Assembly (NCBI GenBank): GCA_905221605.1
Contig: CAJNDS010002095.1
Location: forward strand, 566,001-630,000
DNA length: 64,000 nucleotides
Direction: 5' to 3'
Source: Symbiodinium natans
Taxonomy: Eukaryota; Sar; Dinophyceae; Suessiales; Symbiodiniaceae
Positions 41,201 through 50,932 of this stretch are shown piece by piece. The notes under the pieces are model-generated. The model was not told the origin of the DNA. It saw only the letters and a program-made list of their open reading frames with translations, and did not search any database. Position 1 is the stretch's first letter; every line of letters starts with the position of its first letter. The translations under genes and the position numbers were made by a program.

Positions 41201-44200
41201 CTCATTCCATTCCAAGATATGGGGTTGTAGCACTGAGCCCTAACCCTGAACCCAAAACCCAGCCCTAAATCTTTAACAACTCTGAAGGTCCAGTCCGCCC
41301 TCACCCCCCAAAAAAACGACGAACCTTTTTTCTGACTTAACCACCCCTTTTCAAAACACTCCCCCCCCCCCCCCCCCCCCCCCCATTAAAAAAAACACAC
41401 ACATTAGATCATAATCCGTATAAGTAAACAAGGCCCTTGGCGTGCCCTCCAAAAAACCTTGAACCCTCATCCCGAAAACCCAAACCCGAAACCCTAAACC
41501 CTAAACCCTAAACCCTAAACCCTAAACCCCCCAATGTGCCCCAACTACTGGGTATTTCCCAAAATTATGCAACTCGAGGGCAATTTACAGCTCTGCTTTA
41601 TCCCTAAACCCTATACCCTACAAGCAACTAACGGCAAAAAGGCACCACTGGACTTCCCAGATCAAACCATATCAAAGCCAACCCTAAACCCTAAACCCTA
41701 AACCCTAAACCCTAAACCCTAAACCCTATAGACCCCAAACCCTAAACCCTAAACCTTAAACCCTAAACCCTAAACCCTAAACCCTAAACCCTAAACCCTA
41801 AACCCCCCCAATGTGCGGCGCCGGGATCTGGTTGCACATCTTCAGTGGGTGCTCCTCGCTCTTCGTGGCCACGCAACACAAAGCAGTCGCGTAGGGCCTT
41901 TGCTTGCGCTGCACAGCAGTAGCAGTAGCAGTAGCAGTAGCAGCAGCAGTAGCAGTAGCAGTAGCAGTATAGCATCAGTAGCAGTAGTAGCAGCAGTAGT
42001 GGGTCTTTCAAGCTTGAAAACTCAGGATGAAGTTAGGTGTTCTGCATCGAAATTCATCGGAGATGCATGTGGGTATGAAGCACCACGGCGTAGCGCCGTG
42101 GGTCCAGGTCGTGGATGGCGCGGTGGATCTCAAAGGCAGATATCTCGCAGTTGCCGCGCCCTTCCCAGGAGCAGGCTGGGAGCATAACACTCGGCAGTAC
42201 AGCACAACTATCTGCAATCTACACCATCAACCTGAATCCTAAACCCTAAACCCTAAACCCTAAACTAAACCCTAAACCTGTGACATCCGCCTGCAAGGAC
42301 TGTGCCATCATGAGCCACCTTCAGCAGCTTGTCTGGAGTCACTTCCTGGGATTGTATATGGAGGCGTTCGATAGGGGCCTTTCCCTAAGGCTCCAAGTAT
42401 ACAAACAATACCTACATTGGGGTCGAAAGTCGGTAAATAATACCTACTTTGGGCTATTTGGAGCCTTAGGGTTTCTTGGACATGCCACAAAGGGTTTTTA
42501 TTGAGCTTGACATCTCTGCCTTTTTTCCGCTTTTCAAAACCTTCCTCAATGGGGCCGTAGGTGGAGGAAAAGTCTGCTGAACTTCCAGAGCCTAAACGGT
42601 TCCGCCCTCATGGCTCGATACGGCGACCTGAAATTGTAGAAGTCTCCCCACGTTGTGCTTATGGTTATAGACGACCTACACCCCTGAACCCCGATCCTAC
42701 ATCCTAGCTTCAGAGTATACACCCCAGGGTGTGCGTAAGGTTGAACTGTTCAGCGTGGACCCTATACCCTCCAGCCACGCATCCCACTTCAACAGCACAA
42801 CTCAACGACACACAACACACATAACATAGCACAGCAAAAAACATATCAGGACATACCATGCTGTTGCGCAGAATAGTAGATAGCAACAGTTAAAGCAAAA
42901 TCGTCAACAACATGTCACGGAGCAGCTTGTAATACTAGCCCTGAATGCAAACACACGCATGGGCACAACATGGCATATTTCAAGAAACCGGAATAGCAGC
43001 GACACAAACACAAATCGAGAAGGTTCAAGAGTTGGGGAGCAGCTGTCCGTAAACCCTAAACCCTAAATCCTAAACCCTAAACCCTAAACCCTAAACTGAG
43101 GGCGGCGCAAAACTTCAGCACTAGGGCAGCATGCCAAACTGCGTCCGACACCCGGTGGCGGCACAATACAGAGTATAAAGATAGAACACCGTGTCATCTA
43201 GCGAAGAAAACAATGGTGATTTTGGGGTTTAGGGTTTAGGGTTTTTTGGTATATCTTCTACAAAGTGCCCAACAGCATATGCCATGGCAAGCTGCATCTG
43301 AAACTGATCCTAAAGCCTAAATCCACACACCCTTATCCCATAACCCAAGCCCTAAACCCTAAACCCTAAACCTTAAACCCTAAACCCTAAACCCTATAAT
43401 CCAAGAGGCTGACCAGAGGAGCCCATGCGGGATTACCAGGAACTGGTCGTCACGGCCCGGAATCATGGCCTCAAAGCTCAGTATGGGCACTGTAGCGGGG
43501 TTTAGGGCTTAGGGCTTAGGGGCTGCGAGCTTAGGGCTTAGGGTCAATCGGGCTTGTGGGAATGAAGGTTTAGCATTTTGTGAAACTTAGGGGTTAACTA
43601 GATTTTAGGGTATCAGTAGCTTGGGGGGCTCTGGACTCAGAAGGGTTCCCACCTTGACTTAAGGAATCTACCTCAATGTTAGATAGGCTCTAGGAGGTAG
43701 GGGTCAAGTTTGCGGCACATTTCTTAACTAAGGGGTATTGAGCTTTCTGGGTTCAGGAGTTTAGGATGCAGGGTTAACGTGGGTTTCGAGTCGAGTCTAG
43801 GGCCGAACATGCACAAGACATGAAGTCCGATCCCGCGAGCGTACGTTTTGGGGCTTAGGCGTCCGAGGGCGCCGGTCGCCAAAAAGAAACTACATTGGAA
43901 CCTTCAGGTAGGGTTTACAGGAAGGAGGTGTGGGCGTGGGCAGGTCGAAGTGGTGGGCAGCGAAACCTAAACCCTAGACCCTCAACCCAAAACCCTAAAC
44001 CAGAACCTAAGCCCAAGCGCTGTCAGATGGTTGCAGACGCCCTCATTGAGACCCATCCGATGGCAAAGCCGGTAAACGGCCGCCAAGTCCTGGTTTTCGG
44101 GTTTAGCTTAGGGACCCTAAGCCCTAAACCATAAACCCTTAACCCTTATACCCTAAGCCCTAAGCCCTAAACCTGATAGGGTTTGCTTCTTAAGATTGAG

Positions 44201-44209
44201 GGCCACCTC
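38161..44209 (-). CDS. Class II aldolase/adducin-domain protein, 11-exon gene model
   Basis: Eleven minus exons join in phase: 44173-44209, 44021-44089, 43410-43469, 42285-42345, 42067-42175, 41829-41897, 40551-40665, 40213-40284, 38987-39115, 38406-38438 and 38161-38229 (TAG at 38161-38163). Together they follow the class II aldolase/adducin N-terminal domain in order: the GLNEGVCNHLT strand, PGRDDQFLVIPHGLLWS, EIHRAIHDLDPRR with the metal-ligand segment AVVLHTHM, SLRFYDDVAY, LLHRNHGVIVCGATVAE (third metal histidine) and AFDDLYYLERAAMIQ. Family members are Zn-dependent aldolases or adducin-like proteins; the substrate cannot be told. About 235 codons are visible, close to a single domain. 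The start is uncertain: an ATG exon may lie near 44355-44392 (MPPKPAQRSPIR) but does not join in phase. Donors include GT, three or four GC and one apparent GA. Introns hold telomeric arrays and elements G (42383), D (40969) and part of C (39974). Confidence 0.85.
38406..38438 (-). CDS. Aldolase-domain gene, exon 10
   Basis: Acceptor CAATTGCAG, donor GTGCTTGG; LRLLVDDATAK, phase 0 to 0. Confidence 0.6.
38570..38635 (+). repeat. G tract
   Basis: About 22 consecutive G (38589-38612) with G-rich flanks in an intron. Confidence 0.9.
38749..38901. mobile_element. Family B element (copy 4), most complete
   Basis: TCTAAGGGAAGTTACGTGG mirrors CCATGAAACTACCCTTAGA. Lies in the intron between exons 9 and 10 of the aldolase gene. 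Confidence 0.85.
38915..38986 (-). repeat. CCCTAAA array at a donor
   Basis: Nine units; its end supplies the GTTTAGGG donor of exon 38987-39115. Confidence 0.95.
38987..39115 (-). CDS. Aldolase-domain gene, exon 9
   Basis: Open for exactly 43 codons between acceptor CCTATCAG and donor GTTTAGGG. It contains AFDDLYYLERAAMIQ, the helix that follows the RNHG...TV-x-E motif in class II aldolases. Confidence 0.85.
39120..39225 (+). repeat. TTTAGGG array, degenerate
   Basis: TTTAGGG, TTCAGGG and TGTAGGG units. Confidence 0.9.
39590..39690 (-). CDS. Island open on both strands, in an intron
   Basis: Minus reads SPGAVEQGTRTEAGRLRELR; plus reads PASFGACALLDGPGAHS. Aldolase exons 8 and 9 join in phase without it, so it may be an alternative exon, a nested gene or chance. 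Confidence 0.3.
39974..40021. mobile_element. Family C element (copy 5), left half only
   Basis: TTGGTAGCCCAGTAACCATA followed by divergence. Confidence 0.7.
40130..40203 (-). repeat. CCCTAAA array
   Basis: Units with CCCTACA and CCCTGAA variants. Confidence 0.92.
40213..40284 (-). CDS. Aldolase-domain gene, exon 8 (RNHG motif)
   Basis: Acceptor CAAGACAG, donor GTCAGATC. It contains LLHRNHGVIVCGATVAE, the family signature with the third metal-binding histidine. 24 codons, phase 0 to 0. Confidence 0.9.
40551..40665 (-). CDS. Aldolase-domain gene, exon 7
   Basis: Acceptor GCCCCAG, donor GTCCATATG. It contains SLRFYDDVAYDPVYHG and VCEEDEGNRLAKAQ, matching the stretch before the RNHG motif. 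Confidence 0.88.
40969..41077. mobile_element. Family D element (copy 2)
   Basis: CCCTAAGGGTTCATGTACCT mirrors AGATACATGGGCCCTTAGGG. Confidence 0.88.
41345..41400 (-). repeat. C tract and A tract
   Basis: About 34 consecutive C (41351-41384) then A-rich. Confidence 0.92.
41490..41527 (-). repeat. Short CCCTAAA array
   Basis: Five units. Confidence 0.93.
41680..41806 (-). repeat. CCCTAAA array
   Basis: About seventeen units with one CCCTATAG break. Confidence 0.96.
41829..41897 (-). CDS. Aldolase-domain gene, exon 6
   Basis: It reads PYATALCCVATKSEE then HPLKMCN. Acceptor AGCAAAG|G; the donor that fits the family is GATCCC, a non-canonical GA donor. Confidence 0.8.
41915..42000 (+). repeat. 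AGTAGC/AGC microsatellite inside an intron
   Basis: (GTAGCA)n with GCAGCA units; lies in the intron between aldolase exons 5 and 6, so the polyserine frame is not protein. Confidence 0.93.
42067..42175 (-). CDS. Aldolase-domain gene, exon 5 (HTH metal motif)
   Basis: It contains EIHRAIHDLDPRR and AVVLHTHM, the segment carrying two metal ligands. The donor is GC (CAT|GCATCT). The acceptor used here (CTCCCAG at 42176) fits the phase from exon 4. Confidence 0.87.
42285..42345 (-). CDS. Aldolase-domain gene, exon 4
   Basis: Acceptor ATCCCAG, donor GTCACAGG. It reads EVTPDKLLKVAHDGTVLAGG, matching the usual T/S-x-x-D-L-V-x-V-D-x-x-G segment. Confidence 0.85.
42383..42471. mobile_element. Family G element (copy 1), uninterrupted
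   Basis: CCCTAAGGCTCCAA mirrors TTGGAGCCTTAGGG, and inner TACCTACATTGGGG/CCTACTTTGGG arms pair. It is the empty-site reference for the telomere-filled copy at 59497. Confidence 0.85.
42472..43409. other. Remainder of an aldolase-gene intron
   Basis: CA-rich sequence (42780-43010), short arrays at 43050-43095 and 43345-43395, and no other exon needed by the model. Confidence 0.5.
43410..43469 (-). CDS. Aldolase-domain gene, exon 3
   Basis: It contains PGRDDQFLVIPHGLLWS, the family's R-x-P-G...F-L-I-x-P-x-G-L segment. The donor that joins in phase to exon 4 is GC (TCA|GCCTC). Confidence 0.87.
44021..44089 (-). CDS. Aldolase-domain gene, exon 2
   Basis: Acceptor AAACCAG; reads DLAAVYRLCHRMGLNEGVCN then HLT, the N-terminal helix and NHLT strand. 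Donor GC (ACA|GCGCTT). 23 codons. Confidence 0.87.
44173..44209 (-). CDS. Aldolase-domain gene, first supportable exon
   Basis: Acceptor AGACGCAG, donor GTTTAGGG; RWPSILRSKPYQ, phase 2 to 0. Confidence 0.5.
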
Positions 44210-44529
44210 CTGCGTCTCTGAATCCTACACTTTGACAAAGGGCTTAGGTTTGGGGATTTGGGCTTTTGGGGTTCGGGGTTGAACACCCCCCCCCCCCCAA
44301 CCAAAAAAAAAATACGTCTGAACAAAGAACCCGAAACCCTAAACCCCAAACCCTAATTGGAGAACGCTGCGCAGGTTTGGGGGGCATCAGGTTGTAAGTC
44401 TCCAAGATGGCTCCATACAGTCATACATGCTCCCCCAACCCTAGATTTGCAAACTACAAATTTGCGAACTCGGCCAAATAACCTCACATGCATGAACACA
44501 GAATAACAATAACACTCTGATCTGAGATG

Positions 44530-44689
44530 TTTTGAATCATCCCCTCTCTCTCTCTCCCTCTCCCTCTCCCCCTCTCTCCCTCTCCCTCTCGCCCTCTTTC
44601 ATAATCTCTTTCTTTCGTTCCTTCTCTCCCTCTCTCTCTCTCTGTATTCTTCTACAATTTGAAAATTATTATTTGTTGCGTCTCTTTGC

Positions 44690-44720
<31 letters not shown>
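44530..44720. repeat. CT-rich microsatellite
   Basis: (CT)n and CCCTCT tracts at 44540-44640 and 44686-44720. Confidence 0.92.
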
Positions 44721-44879
44721 AACTTCACTCCCTACATGCGACCCTAAACCTTTAAAAGTGAAACCTACACCCTGCTGTACACCGCAAGCCCACGTGTCCA
44801 TGTAAACCCGACGCAGCCCTTGAGATTTGTGATGGCTCCCTCTTGATTCCGGTCGGAGGTGGGGACAAAGAGCCTCCGT

Positions 44880-44995
44880 GGTTCTAAGTAACGTATTCGG
44901 TGCCATGTAAGGGCCTTAAAGTTTAGGCTTTAGTGGTTCTAAGTAAGTAATTATTTTGTGACCTGTAAGGGCCCTTAAAGTTTAGGGGTTAGGGG
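44880..44995 (+). repeat. Direct repeat, about 58 bp, two copies
   Basis: GTGGTTCTAAGTAA...TGTAAGGGCC(C)TTAAAGTTTAGG at 44879 and again at 44933. Confidence 0.8.
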
Positions 44996-45428
44996 GATAT
45001 GAGGCAGCGAAACCCCCCCAATTCCCGATAACGAACTGTAGGTACTACTCACCCTCAACAGTGATCCCCGTACTACCCTACCTAGGTTTAGGGGAAGGGT
45101 GTCTTAGGTTACTCTGCTTAAAACTCATTTAGGGCCCTTACAACTCTAGGCACCAAAACCCACAACCCAAAACGCAAGCCCGAAACCCGAAACCCTAAAC
45201 CTTACCAAGCCCTCACCCCCCCCCCCTTCACTGTAGGCTCCTAGGACTTGAGGGTTTCAAGGCGAATTTCTTCGGCCCTCGAAGAAAACTCCTACTTTTT
45301 GGCGCCTTTGGGGCCTGTTTTGGGGGCCCAAAAGCCTCGGCTCTGGAAAGCCGGGAAGGGGGGGGGGGTTAATATTTGTTGGGGGATTTAGGGTTTAGGG
45401 GCTTAGGGCCCCCCGCCCGCAGTCCTCC

Positions 45429-45745
45429 CTAACAGACGCCTCCGTTAAGGCAGCGGGCCGCGCCATGGCTGCGAAGTCGCGGGTCGGCAAACGCCCCCAA
45501 GGCTGGCGCTAGAGCTGCGCCTTCGGGTTTGAAAGCCCGGAGGTAGCCCTGACAACTTGCTGGAGATGAGGATTTCTCTAAGTTGTTTGGCGCCCGTATC
45601 CTCGGGTCGGCGTGAACAAACAGCATGTCTGGACCGCGCTGCGGGGCACTGAACATACGGCAGAGAGGTGGGTCTGGGGGATCGTACGTTGACTGCGCAG
45701 ATGCTCGTCAAGCCTGGGCAGTGCGAGCGATGTGCTAGCAATGCG
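45429..45745 (-). CDS. Coding-like GC-rich stretch, frame unresolved
   Basis: At least two long minus frames are open (GAKQLREILISSKLSGLPPG and HADPRIRAPNNLEKSS...). No clean splice sites chosen. Confidence 0.35.
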
Positions 45746-45914
45746 GGCTTCGGCTTTCGGGGTTTCGGGTTTAGGGTCTAGAGTTTTGCGTTTAGGGCTT
45801 GGGAATGTGCAGGCGACTGCTGAACAAGCCAGTACGGATAGAATCGAAGACTCTCCCTTGAACACTCTGTAGCCAGTGGCTTCTCAAAAACGTTATTTCA
45901 TGGCCTTGAGGCTC

Positions 45915-46060
45915 TCTTAGGGTAGTTACATGGTCCCTTATAGGCCCTTAAAGGGGGCCCCTTTTATACCCCTTATACCCTGCACACATGAAGGGCCCAT
46001 ACTTCAGACCCTGTAAAGAGGTAAGGGACCATATTAAGGGCCCGTATAACAACCCTTCGA
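45915..46060. mobile_element. Family B element (copy 5) with 5-bp flanking duplication
   Basis: Ends TCTTAGGGTAG and CAACCCTTCGA are inverted; GGCTC occurs on both sides (45910-45914 and 46061-46065). Confidence 0.82.
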
Positions 46061-46414
46061 GGCTCCTGGAAACCCCAAACCCCATACACAAACACTATAA
46101 ACCCTACAGACCTTCATAAACCTTACAGTGGGTTAAGGTTTGGGGTTTCGGGTTTAGGGCTTGCATATTGCTGTGTTCAGGCCCACTGTGTCATTGCGAC
46201 TTTGCCAAAGCTCTGATACTGTTCAGGCCCTCATCATTCTTACGCCTAGGGGTTGCCATAAACACTGGAACCCTAAACCCTGAACCGCTAAACCCTAAAC
46301 CTTTCACACATGAACCCCTGAACCCCTCAACCCTAAACCTCACACCCCTGAACCTTAAACTCCCAACCCTTACACCCAAACCTTATTAAACCGCTAAACC
46401 GTAAACCCCAAAAC

Positions 46415-46496
46415 CGTTGGCCCCCGAGGCGGCATTCTCGACAGCGCGATCGTTGCACTCGCGGCATCGTGGGCACGTGGTGGGTGAAACAAGTCC
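46415..46496 (-). CDS. Exon with clustered cysteines
   Basis: Acceptor GGTTCAG, donor GTTTTGGGG. It reads GLVSPTTCPRCRECNDRAVE then NAASGAN; the C-x2-C-x2-C cluster may bind metal. Confidence 0.5.
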
Positions 46497-46559
46497 CTGA
46501 ACCCTAAAAACCTTTAAACGCTAAATTCGTTTATGCTCGTTGCTCAAAGGGCTCGGGGG

Positions 46560-46590
46560 TGACCACCCCCCCCCCCCCCCCCACCCTCCC
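46560..46590 (-). repeat. C tract
   Basis: About 18 consecutive C. Confidence 0.88.
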
Positions 46591-46724
46591 GATAGCCCCT
46601 TCGTAAGGGCCTTGTTGGCGGGGGAGACCCTATAACCCCAGAAACCCTAAACCCTTCAAAATGTTTAAAAAGGTTCGGGTTTATCAGCTGGGCGCGGGGG
46701 GGTTTTCGAGGCTTCATGGAGTTA

Positions 46725-46845
46725 GGAACCCTAAACCCTAAACCCTAAACCCTGAACGCTAAACCCTAAACCCTAAACGCTAAACCCTAAACCCTAAACC
46801 CTAACCCTGAACCCTTAAACCCTTAACCCTAAACCCTAAACCCTG
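46725..46845 (-). repeat. CCCTAAA array
   Basis: Units with CGCTAAA and CCCTGAA variants. Confidence 0.93.
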
Positions 46846-47549
46846 GGTTTGGGAGGGCTTCCGGGAGGTAGGGACCTTGCGGCTTCGTTTGGGTCCTGTG
46901 CTGCCGCACTTCAGACGTCACATGGCAGCGGACTCATCGGAGTCCTGGCATCAGGCACGTGAAACCCTAGGCCCTGAGCCCTAAACCTAAACCCTAGCCC
47001 TAAACCCTAAACCCTGAACAACCCTGAACCCTAAACCCGAACCCAAAATCCCTGAACCCCTCACCTCCAAGCCGGCCCCCTCCTCCAGACTGTGACCCTT
47101 CCTGTGCATCAAAACCGGCTCTGGATCCCTACACCCAAGAAAAACTCCAAGAACCCTAAACCCTGCTACCCTAAACCCTGAACCCTGAAACCTGAATCCT
47201 GAACCCTACCTCTCTAGGGTCTACAGGGGGCACCTGCAGTGCGCGCCTTAAGCCCCAAACCCTCAACAGCACGCCACAGTGATCCGCAGCTACAATACCA
47301 AAGCACGGCGGTTTCGGGTTTAGGGTGAAAGGGGTTTAAAGTTGGGGCTTAGGGATCCGCAGCCTCAGTCATCGCTACTTCCACACATACATCGCCACGT
47401 GCAGCCCCTTCATGGCTGCTGGACATCCCTAAACCCAAAACCCTAAACCCATTTTGGGAGGTACTAGATGCTCTATTCCTAGGGCAGTCGGGAACGAGGT
47501 TTGAAACCCTATGCCCTAAAACCCTACACCCTGCACCCCAAAACCCTAA

Positions 47550-47662
47550 CCACCTCCCTAAACCCTAAACCCTAAACCCTAAACCCTAAACCCTAAACCC
47601 TAAACCCTAAACCCTAAACCCTAAACCCTAAACCCTAAACCCTAAACCCTAAACCCTAAACT
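47550..47662 (-). repeat. CCCTAAA array, perfect
   Basis: Sixteen perfect units. Confidence 0.97.
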
Positions 47663-47691
47663 ACTGCGCATGCTTATCACGTAGAAAAAAC

Positions 47692-47755
47692 CGGAGCTCC
47701 CAGTCCACGGCCCGCCTCGTGAGGGCGCGCTTTGCTCGGGTCGAAGTCCTCTCCG
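47692..47755 (-). CDS. Exon, unknown protein
   Basis: Acceptor CGGGCTCAG, donor GTTTTTTC. It reads GEDFDPSKARPHEAGRGLGA then P. Confidence 0.55.
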
Positions 47756-47779
47756 CTGAGCCCGCTTTAGGAAACTCGA

Positions 47780-47900
47780 GTTTTAGGGTTTAGGGTTTAG
47801 GGTTTAGGGTTTAGGGTTTAGGGTTTAGGGTTTAGGGTGTAGGGTTTAGGGTTTAGGGTTTAGGGTTTAGGGTTTAGGGTTTAGGGTTTAGGGTCAAGGG
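47780..47900 (+). repeat. TTTAGGG array
   Basis: Seventeen units with one TGTAGGG. Confidence 0.97.
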
Positions 47901-47979
47901 TTTAGGCCCAAAAGTATGTTTTAAAATAGCCCCAGAAGCGAGCACAAGGCACCATAATTCAACTACTTTTGGGGTTTTG

Positions 47980-48095
47980 CCCTAAACCTTAAACCCTAAA
48001 CCCTAAACTTCCTAAACCCTAAAGCCTAAACCCTAAACCCTAAACCCTAACCCTAACCCTAAACCCTAAACCCTAAACCCTAAACCCTAAACCCT
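47980..48095 (-). repeat. CCCTAAA array
   Basis: Two blocks of CCCTAAA. The island 48096-48165 beyond it is open on both strands (minus GSMTLEPAPLAPLLHSHS; plus EEPKVQALESWTPKVQPS). Confidence 0.94.
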
Positions 48096-48449
48096 GAATG
48101 TGAATGTAGCAGAGGAGCCAAAGGTGCAGGCTCTAGAGTCATGGACCCCAAAGGTGCAGCCTTCCCGCAAGCTTTGAGGGTTAAGGGTTTGGGGTTTAGG
48201 GTTTGGGGTTTGGGGTTTAGGGTTTTGGGTTTAGGGTTTAGGGTTTGGGGAAATTTAGGGTGGGGGGGTGCTTTGGGGGATTGCTTCAACCCTGCACCCT
48301 AATGGTTCATGGTTGCGGGGATGTGCGCCCCAGGTTTGCCCGTTGCAAGGACCCCTCTGAAGACTTTTCCGAAAGATGATCCTCTTAAAACCTATAATTT
48401 GGGATGTTCCCCCTTCTACTAACAGTCCTTAAACGGGATTAGGGTATCT

Positions 48450-48564
48450 GCTATTCTAGCCCCTACGCCATATCATCATAAGGGCAGCCTTTTTTGTAGT
48501 TGGTTACTTTGGAAGGGGAACCCAGAACCAAGAAAAGGGTCAAGGGTACCACTGGGCTACCAGG
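48450..48564. mobile_element. Family C element (copy 6), uninterrupted
   Basis: Right end GGGTACCACTGGGCTACCAG; left end diverged. It carries the single GGGTACC that is duplicated in the 9958 copy. Confidence 0.75.
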
Positions 48565-48714
48565 TATAAGGGAAAAGGCGATTTGTTTGAGGATTCCTCT
48601 AAGAGGAATCGTCGAGTCTAGTACATAGGGTTTAGGGGTTAGGGATAGGTGGGGCCCTTAGGAAAAATGTCGCGGATTGTTCCCCAGTAAGCGTTGGCCG
48701 AAAACTAACAAAAG

Positions 48715-48840
48715 CCTCCGATACAATAAAGCCCGTTAAGGTTTCCCTAAGGCCACAAAGCATGCAAAAAACTTGTGCACTTTTTAAAAGCGGTTTTAGC
48801 CTATATGGTCTTGTTTGCATACTTTGGGGGTTTTGCTACT
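48715..48840. mobile_element. Family H-like element
   Basis: GCCACAAAGCATGCAAAAAA mirrors TTGTTTGCATACTTTGGGGG. Confidence 0.65.
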
Positions 48841-48963
48841 GACAGGGTTCACAGAGACGCAACCCTGAGCCCTAAAAGAAACCCTAAACCCGCAACCCTA
48901 AACCCGAAACCGTAAACCCAAAAAATCTCCCACCCCCAGATGCCAGGAGCAGGATCGGACCAC

Positions 48964-49016
48964 AAGTTGTGTTGGCGCCCTACAGTGGGGCTCCTCCAGC
49001 GTCAGGAATTCGGCAC
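48964..49016 (-). CDS. Exon, unknown protein
   Basis: Acceptor CAAGCAG, donor GTGGTCC. It reads AEFLTLEEPHCRAPTQL. Confidence 0.58.
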
Positions 49017-49203
49017 CTGCTTGCTGATTCTTGGTTTAAAGTTTAGGGTTTAGGGTTTGGAGCTAGGAAAGGTGGCCACTCTCGTGAGAAGCTCGAGGTT
49101 TGGGTTATGTTGATGTTTACAACTCACTTCAGGGCTTGCTGGGATTCAGGGCGTAAGGTGGAGAGTTGAGGGTTTAGGTCGTCGTATAAACCTTGAACTG
49201 TAC

Positions 49204-49294
49204 CAAAGCCGGCAAGATCGCATCGAGATCTGAGGGCACACTCCCAACATCCAGCCGGAGTCATAGAAATGCCGCGATTGAACCCTTCGGTTCT
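49204..49294 (-). CDS. Exon, unknown protein
   Basis: Acceptor AGGAGGAGAG, donor GTACAG. It reads NRRVQSRHFYDSGWMLGVCP then QISMRSCRL. Confidence 0.6.
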
Positions 49295-49461
49295 CTCTCC
49301 TCCTAAACCCTATACCCTATACCCTAAACCCTAAACCCTAAACCCTAAACCCTACATAAAGGAAGGCTTCTCCCCAAAGTTATAAACCTCTAGGTAGACT
49401 TTGTCTCATGCCCAAACCCTGCCGTGGTTTAATAGACTTATGAACCCTCTATCAAAAAAAC

Positions 49462-49521
49462 CCTAAGCCCGAGCTGCGGCGCCTTGCCCGAGGAGACCGG
49501 AGCACTGCGCCGGCAGCGGAG
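49462..49521 (-). CDS. Exon, basic
   Basis: Acceptor TGGCAACAG, donor GTTTTTT. It reads LRCRRSAPVSSGKAPQLGLR, phase 0 to 0. Confidence 0.48.
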
Positions 49522-49604
49522 CTGTTGCCAGGCGTTGCCTAGGGATGCGAGCTTTAGGGTTTAGGGTTGAGGGAAATCCTAACCTCGAAACCTCGAAACC
49601 CTGA

Positions 49605-49695
49605 AACACTAAACCCTAAACCCTAAACCCTAAACCCTAAGCCCTAAGCCCGAAGCCCTAAGCCCTAAACCCTAAACCCTAAACCCTAAACCCTG
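49605..49695 (-). repeat. CCCTAAA/CCCTAAG array
   Basis: CCCTAAA flanks a short CCCTAAG/CCCGAAG block. The minus island 49733-49775 (FDFDSETPSALIQIQ) may be an exon. Confidence 0.93.
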
Positions 49696-50087
49696 AGTCG
49701 GGGTCTGTAATCTAGGATCGCATGGGTACCTGGATCTGGATGAGGGCTGAAGGGGTCTCAGAGTCGAAATCAAAGAGGGGTTTAGGGTGTTAGAGTTTTA
49801 GGGGTTTAGGGTTCAGGGTTTTTTGGGCTTAGGGGGTTTTAGGGTTTAGGATTTAGGAGTTTAAGGGTTCAGGAGTTTAAGGGTTTTAGGATTGAGGGTT
49901 CTGACAGGCTTTATCTGCACCTAGCATGTCTCTAGACTGTACATCCTGGAACCTTAACCTTGTAATGCCCTAAGCCTAAACCGTGGGCAATAAACCACCT
50001 AAGGCCTAGACCACTCAATCATCCTCTGAACCCCAAACCAACCATCTACCGGGATTTAGGGTTTAGGGTTTAGGGGGGCCCTTTGAC

Positions 50088-50142
50088 CAAGGCTGCTGCA
50101 AGTTCTCCGGGCGAACGGCCAGGACTTTGCTGTGCACCCCAC
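50088..50142 (-). CDS. Exon resembling the end of a YNG/RPENL-type domain
   Basis: It reads GVHSKVLAVRPENLQQP with donor GTCAAAGG. VAVRPENL-type endings are common, from memory, in small beta-rich domains of dinoflagellate proteins that begin with YNG-x-x-G-x-V; such a start is at 56400. Confidence 0.5.
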
Positions 50143-50932
50143 CTCCCAGGCGGTACCGAAAACACCAGCTACGATTGAGAGGGCTTGAAGTTCAGGGTGG
50201 TTCGGGTTTGGAGCTTTGGATTTTGGGTTTAGGGCTTAGGTTGAGGGAGGGCGGTTTAGGGTTTAGGGCTTGGGGCCTTTAGGGCTTAGCGTGGTTTGGG
50301 GCTTAGCGCGGCTTCGGGTTTGTAGGTATAGGGTGTATAGACAGGTTTTAAATGGTGTTTTGCACGGGGTGGTAGGGCTGACTGAGATTCTAGACATCCG
50401 AGCTCATGTGGATAAATTGAGGCTAGGGGTGGCTTTGAGGGTACCTTGTTGGGACTACTGGGGGGTTTTGGGCTTAGGGTCTAGGGTATATACACGGGTA
50501 CTTTGGGGAATCAGTGAACGCGCTCGCATGGCGTGCTGCAGAACCACGTTCTACACAGACCCAGGGTGCCTTTCCCTACTTTGGAGTAGACCCTGGAACA
50601 CAAGCAGATAATTTTCGGTATAAGTAGTTTTTATAGGAAAACAGAACCAACCAAAATATTCAAAAATAGTCCATCGTGCTCCAAACTGGTGCCTTTATGC
50701 AACGGAATCCACTATACGACTACGACAAAGGTTAGATCAACCAGCCCTGAAGCCAATTGCCGAAACACACATGGCTTGGAGTGTTGAGGTTTAGGCTCAG
50801 CTGTAGCAAGAAAACGGCGGAGGACTGTGTTGCGAAGTTGATGTACATACTTCAATTCCATTTAGGGCACTCTTAGACCCAAGACCCCAGACCCCAAACC
50901 CCAAACCCCTCACGGGTGTCCTACGGGGTCAA
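50143..50932. other. Spacer, no telomeric arrays
   Basis: A plus frame of about 110 codons (50270-50611) lacks splice support and is G/T-rich. Nothing else recognised. Confidence 0.4.

Noticed and set aside
41813-42187. Polyserine protein frame on the plus strand
   Set aside because: It is the AGTAGC microsatellite plus the antisense of aldolase exons; the minus-strand model explains the flanks.
50270-50611. 113-codon plus frame
   Set aside because: G/T-rich text with telomere-like fragments, no donor or acceptor, opposite to the surrounding gene direction.
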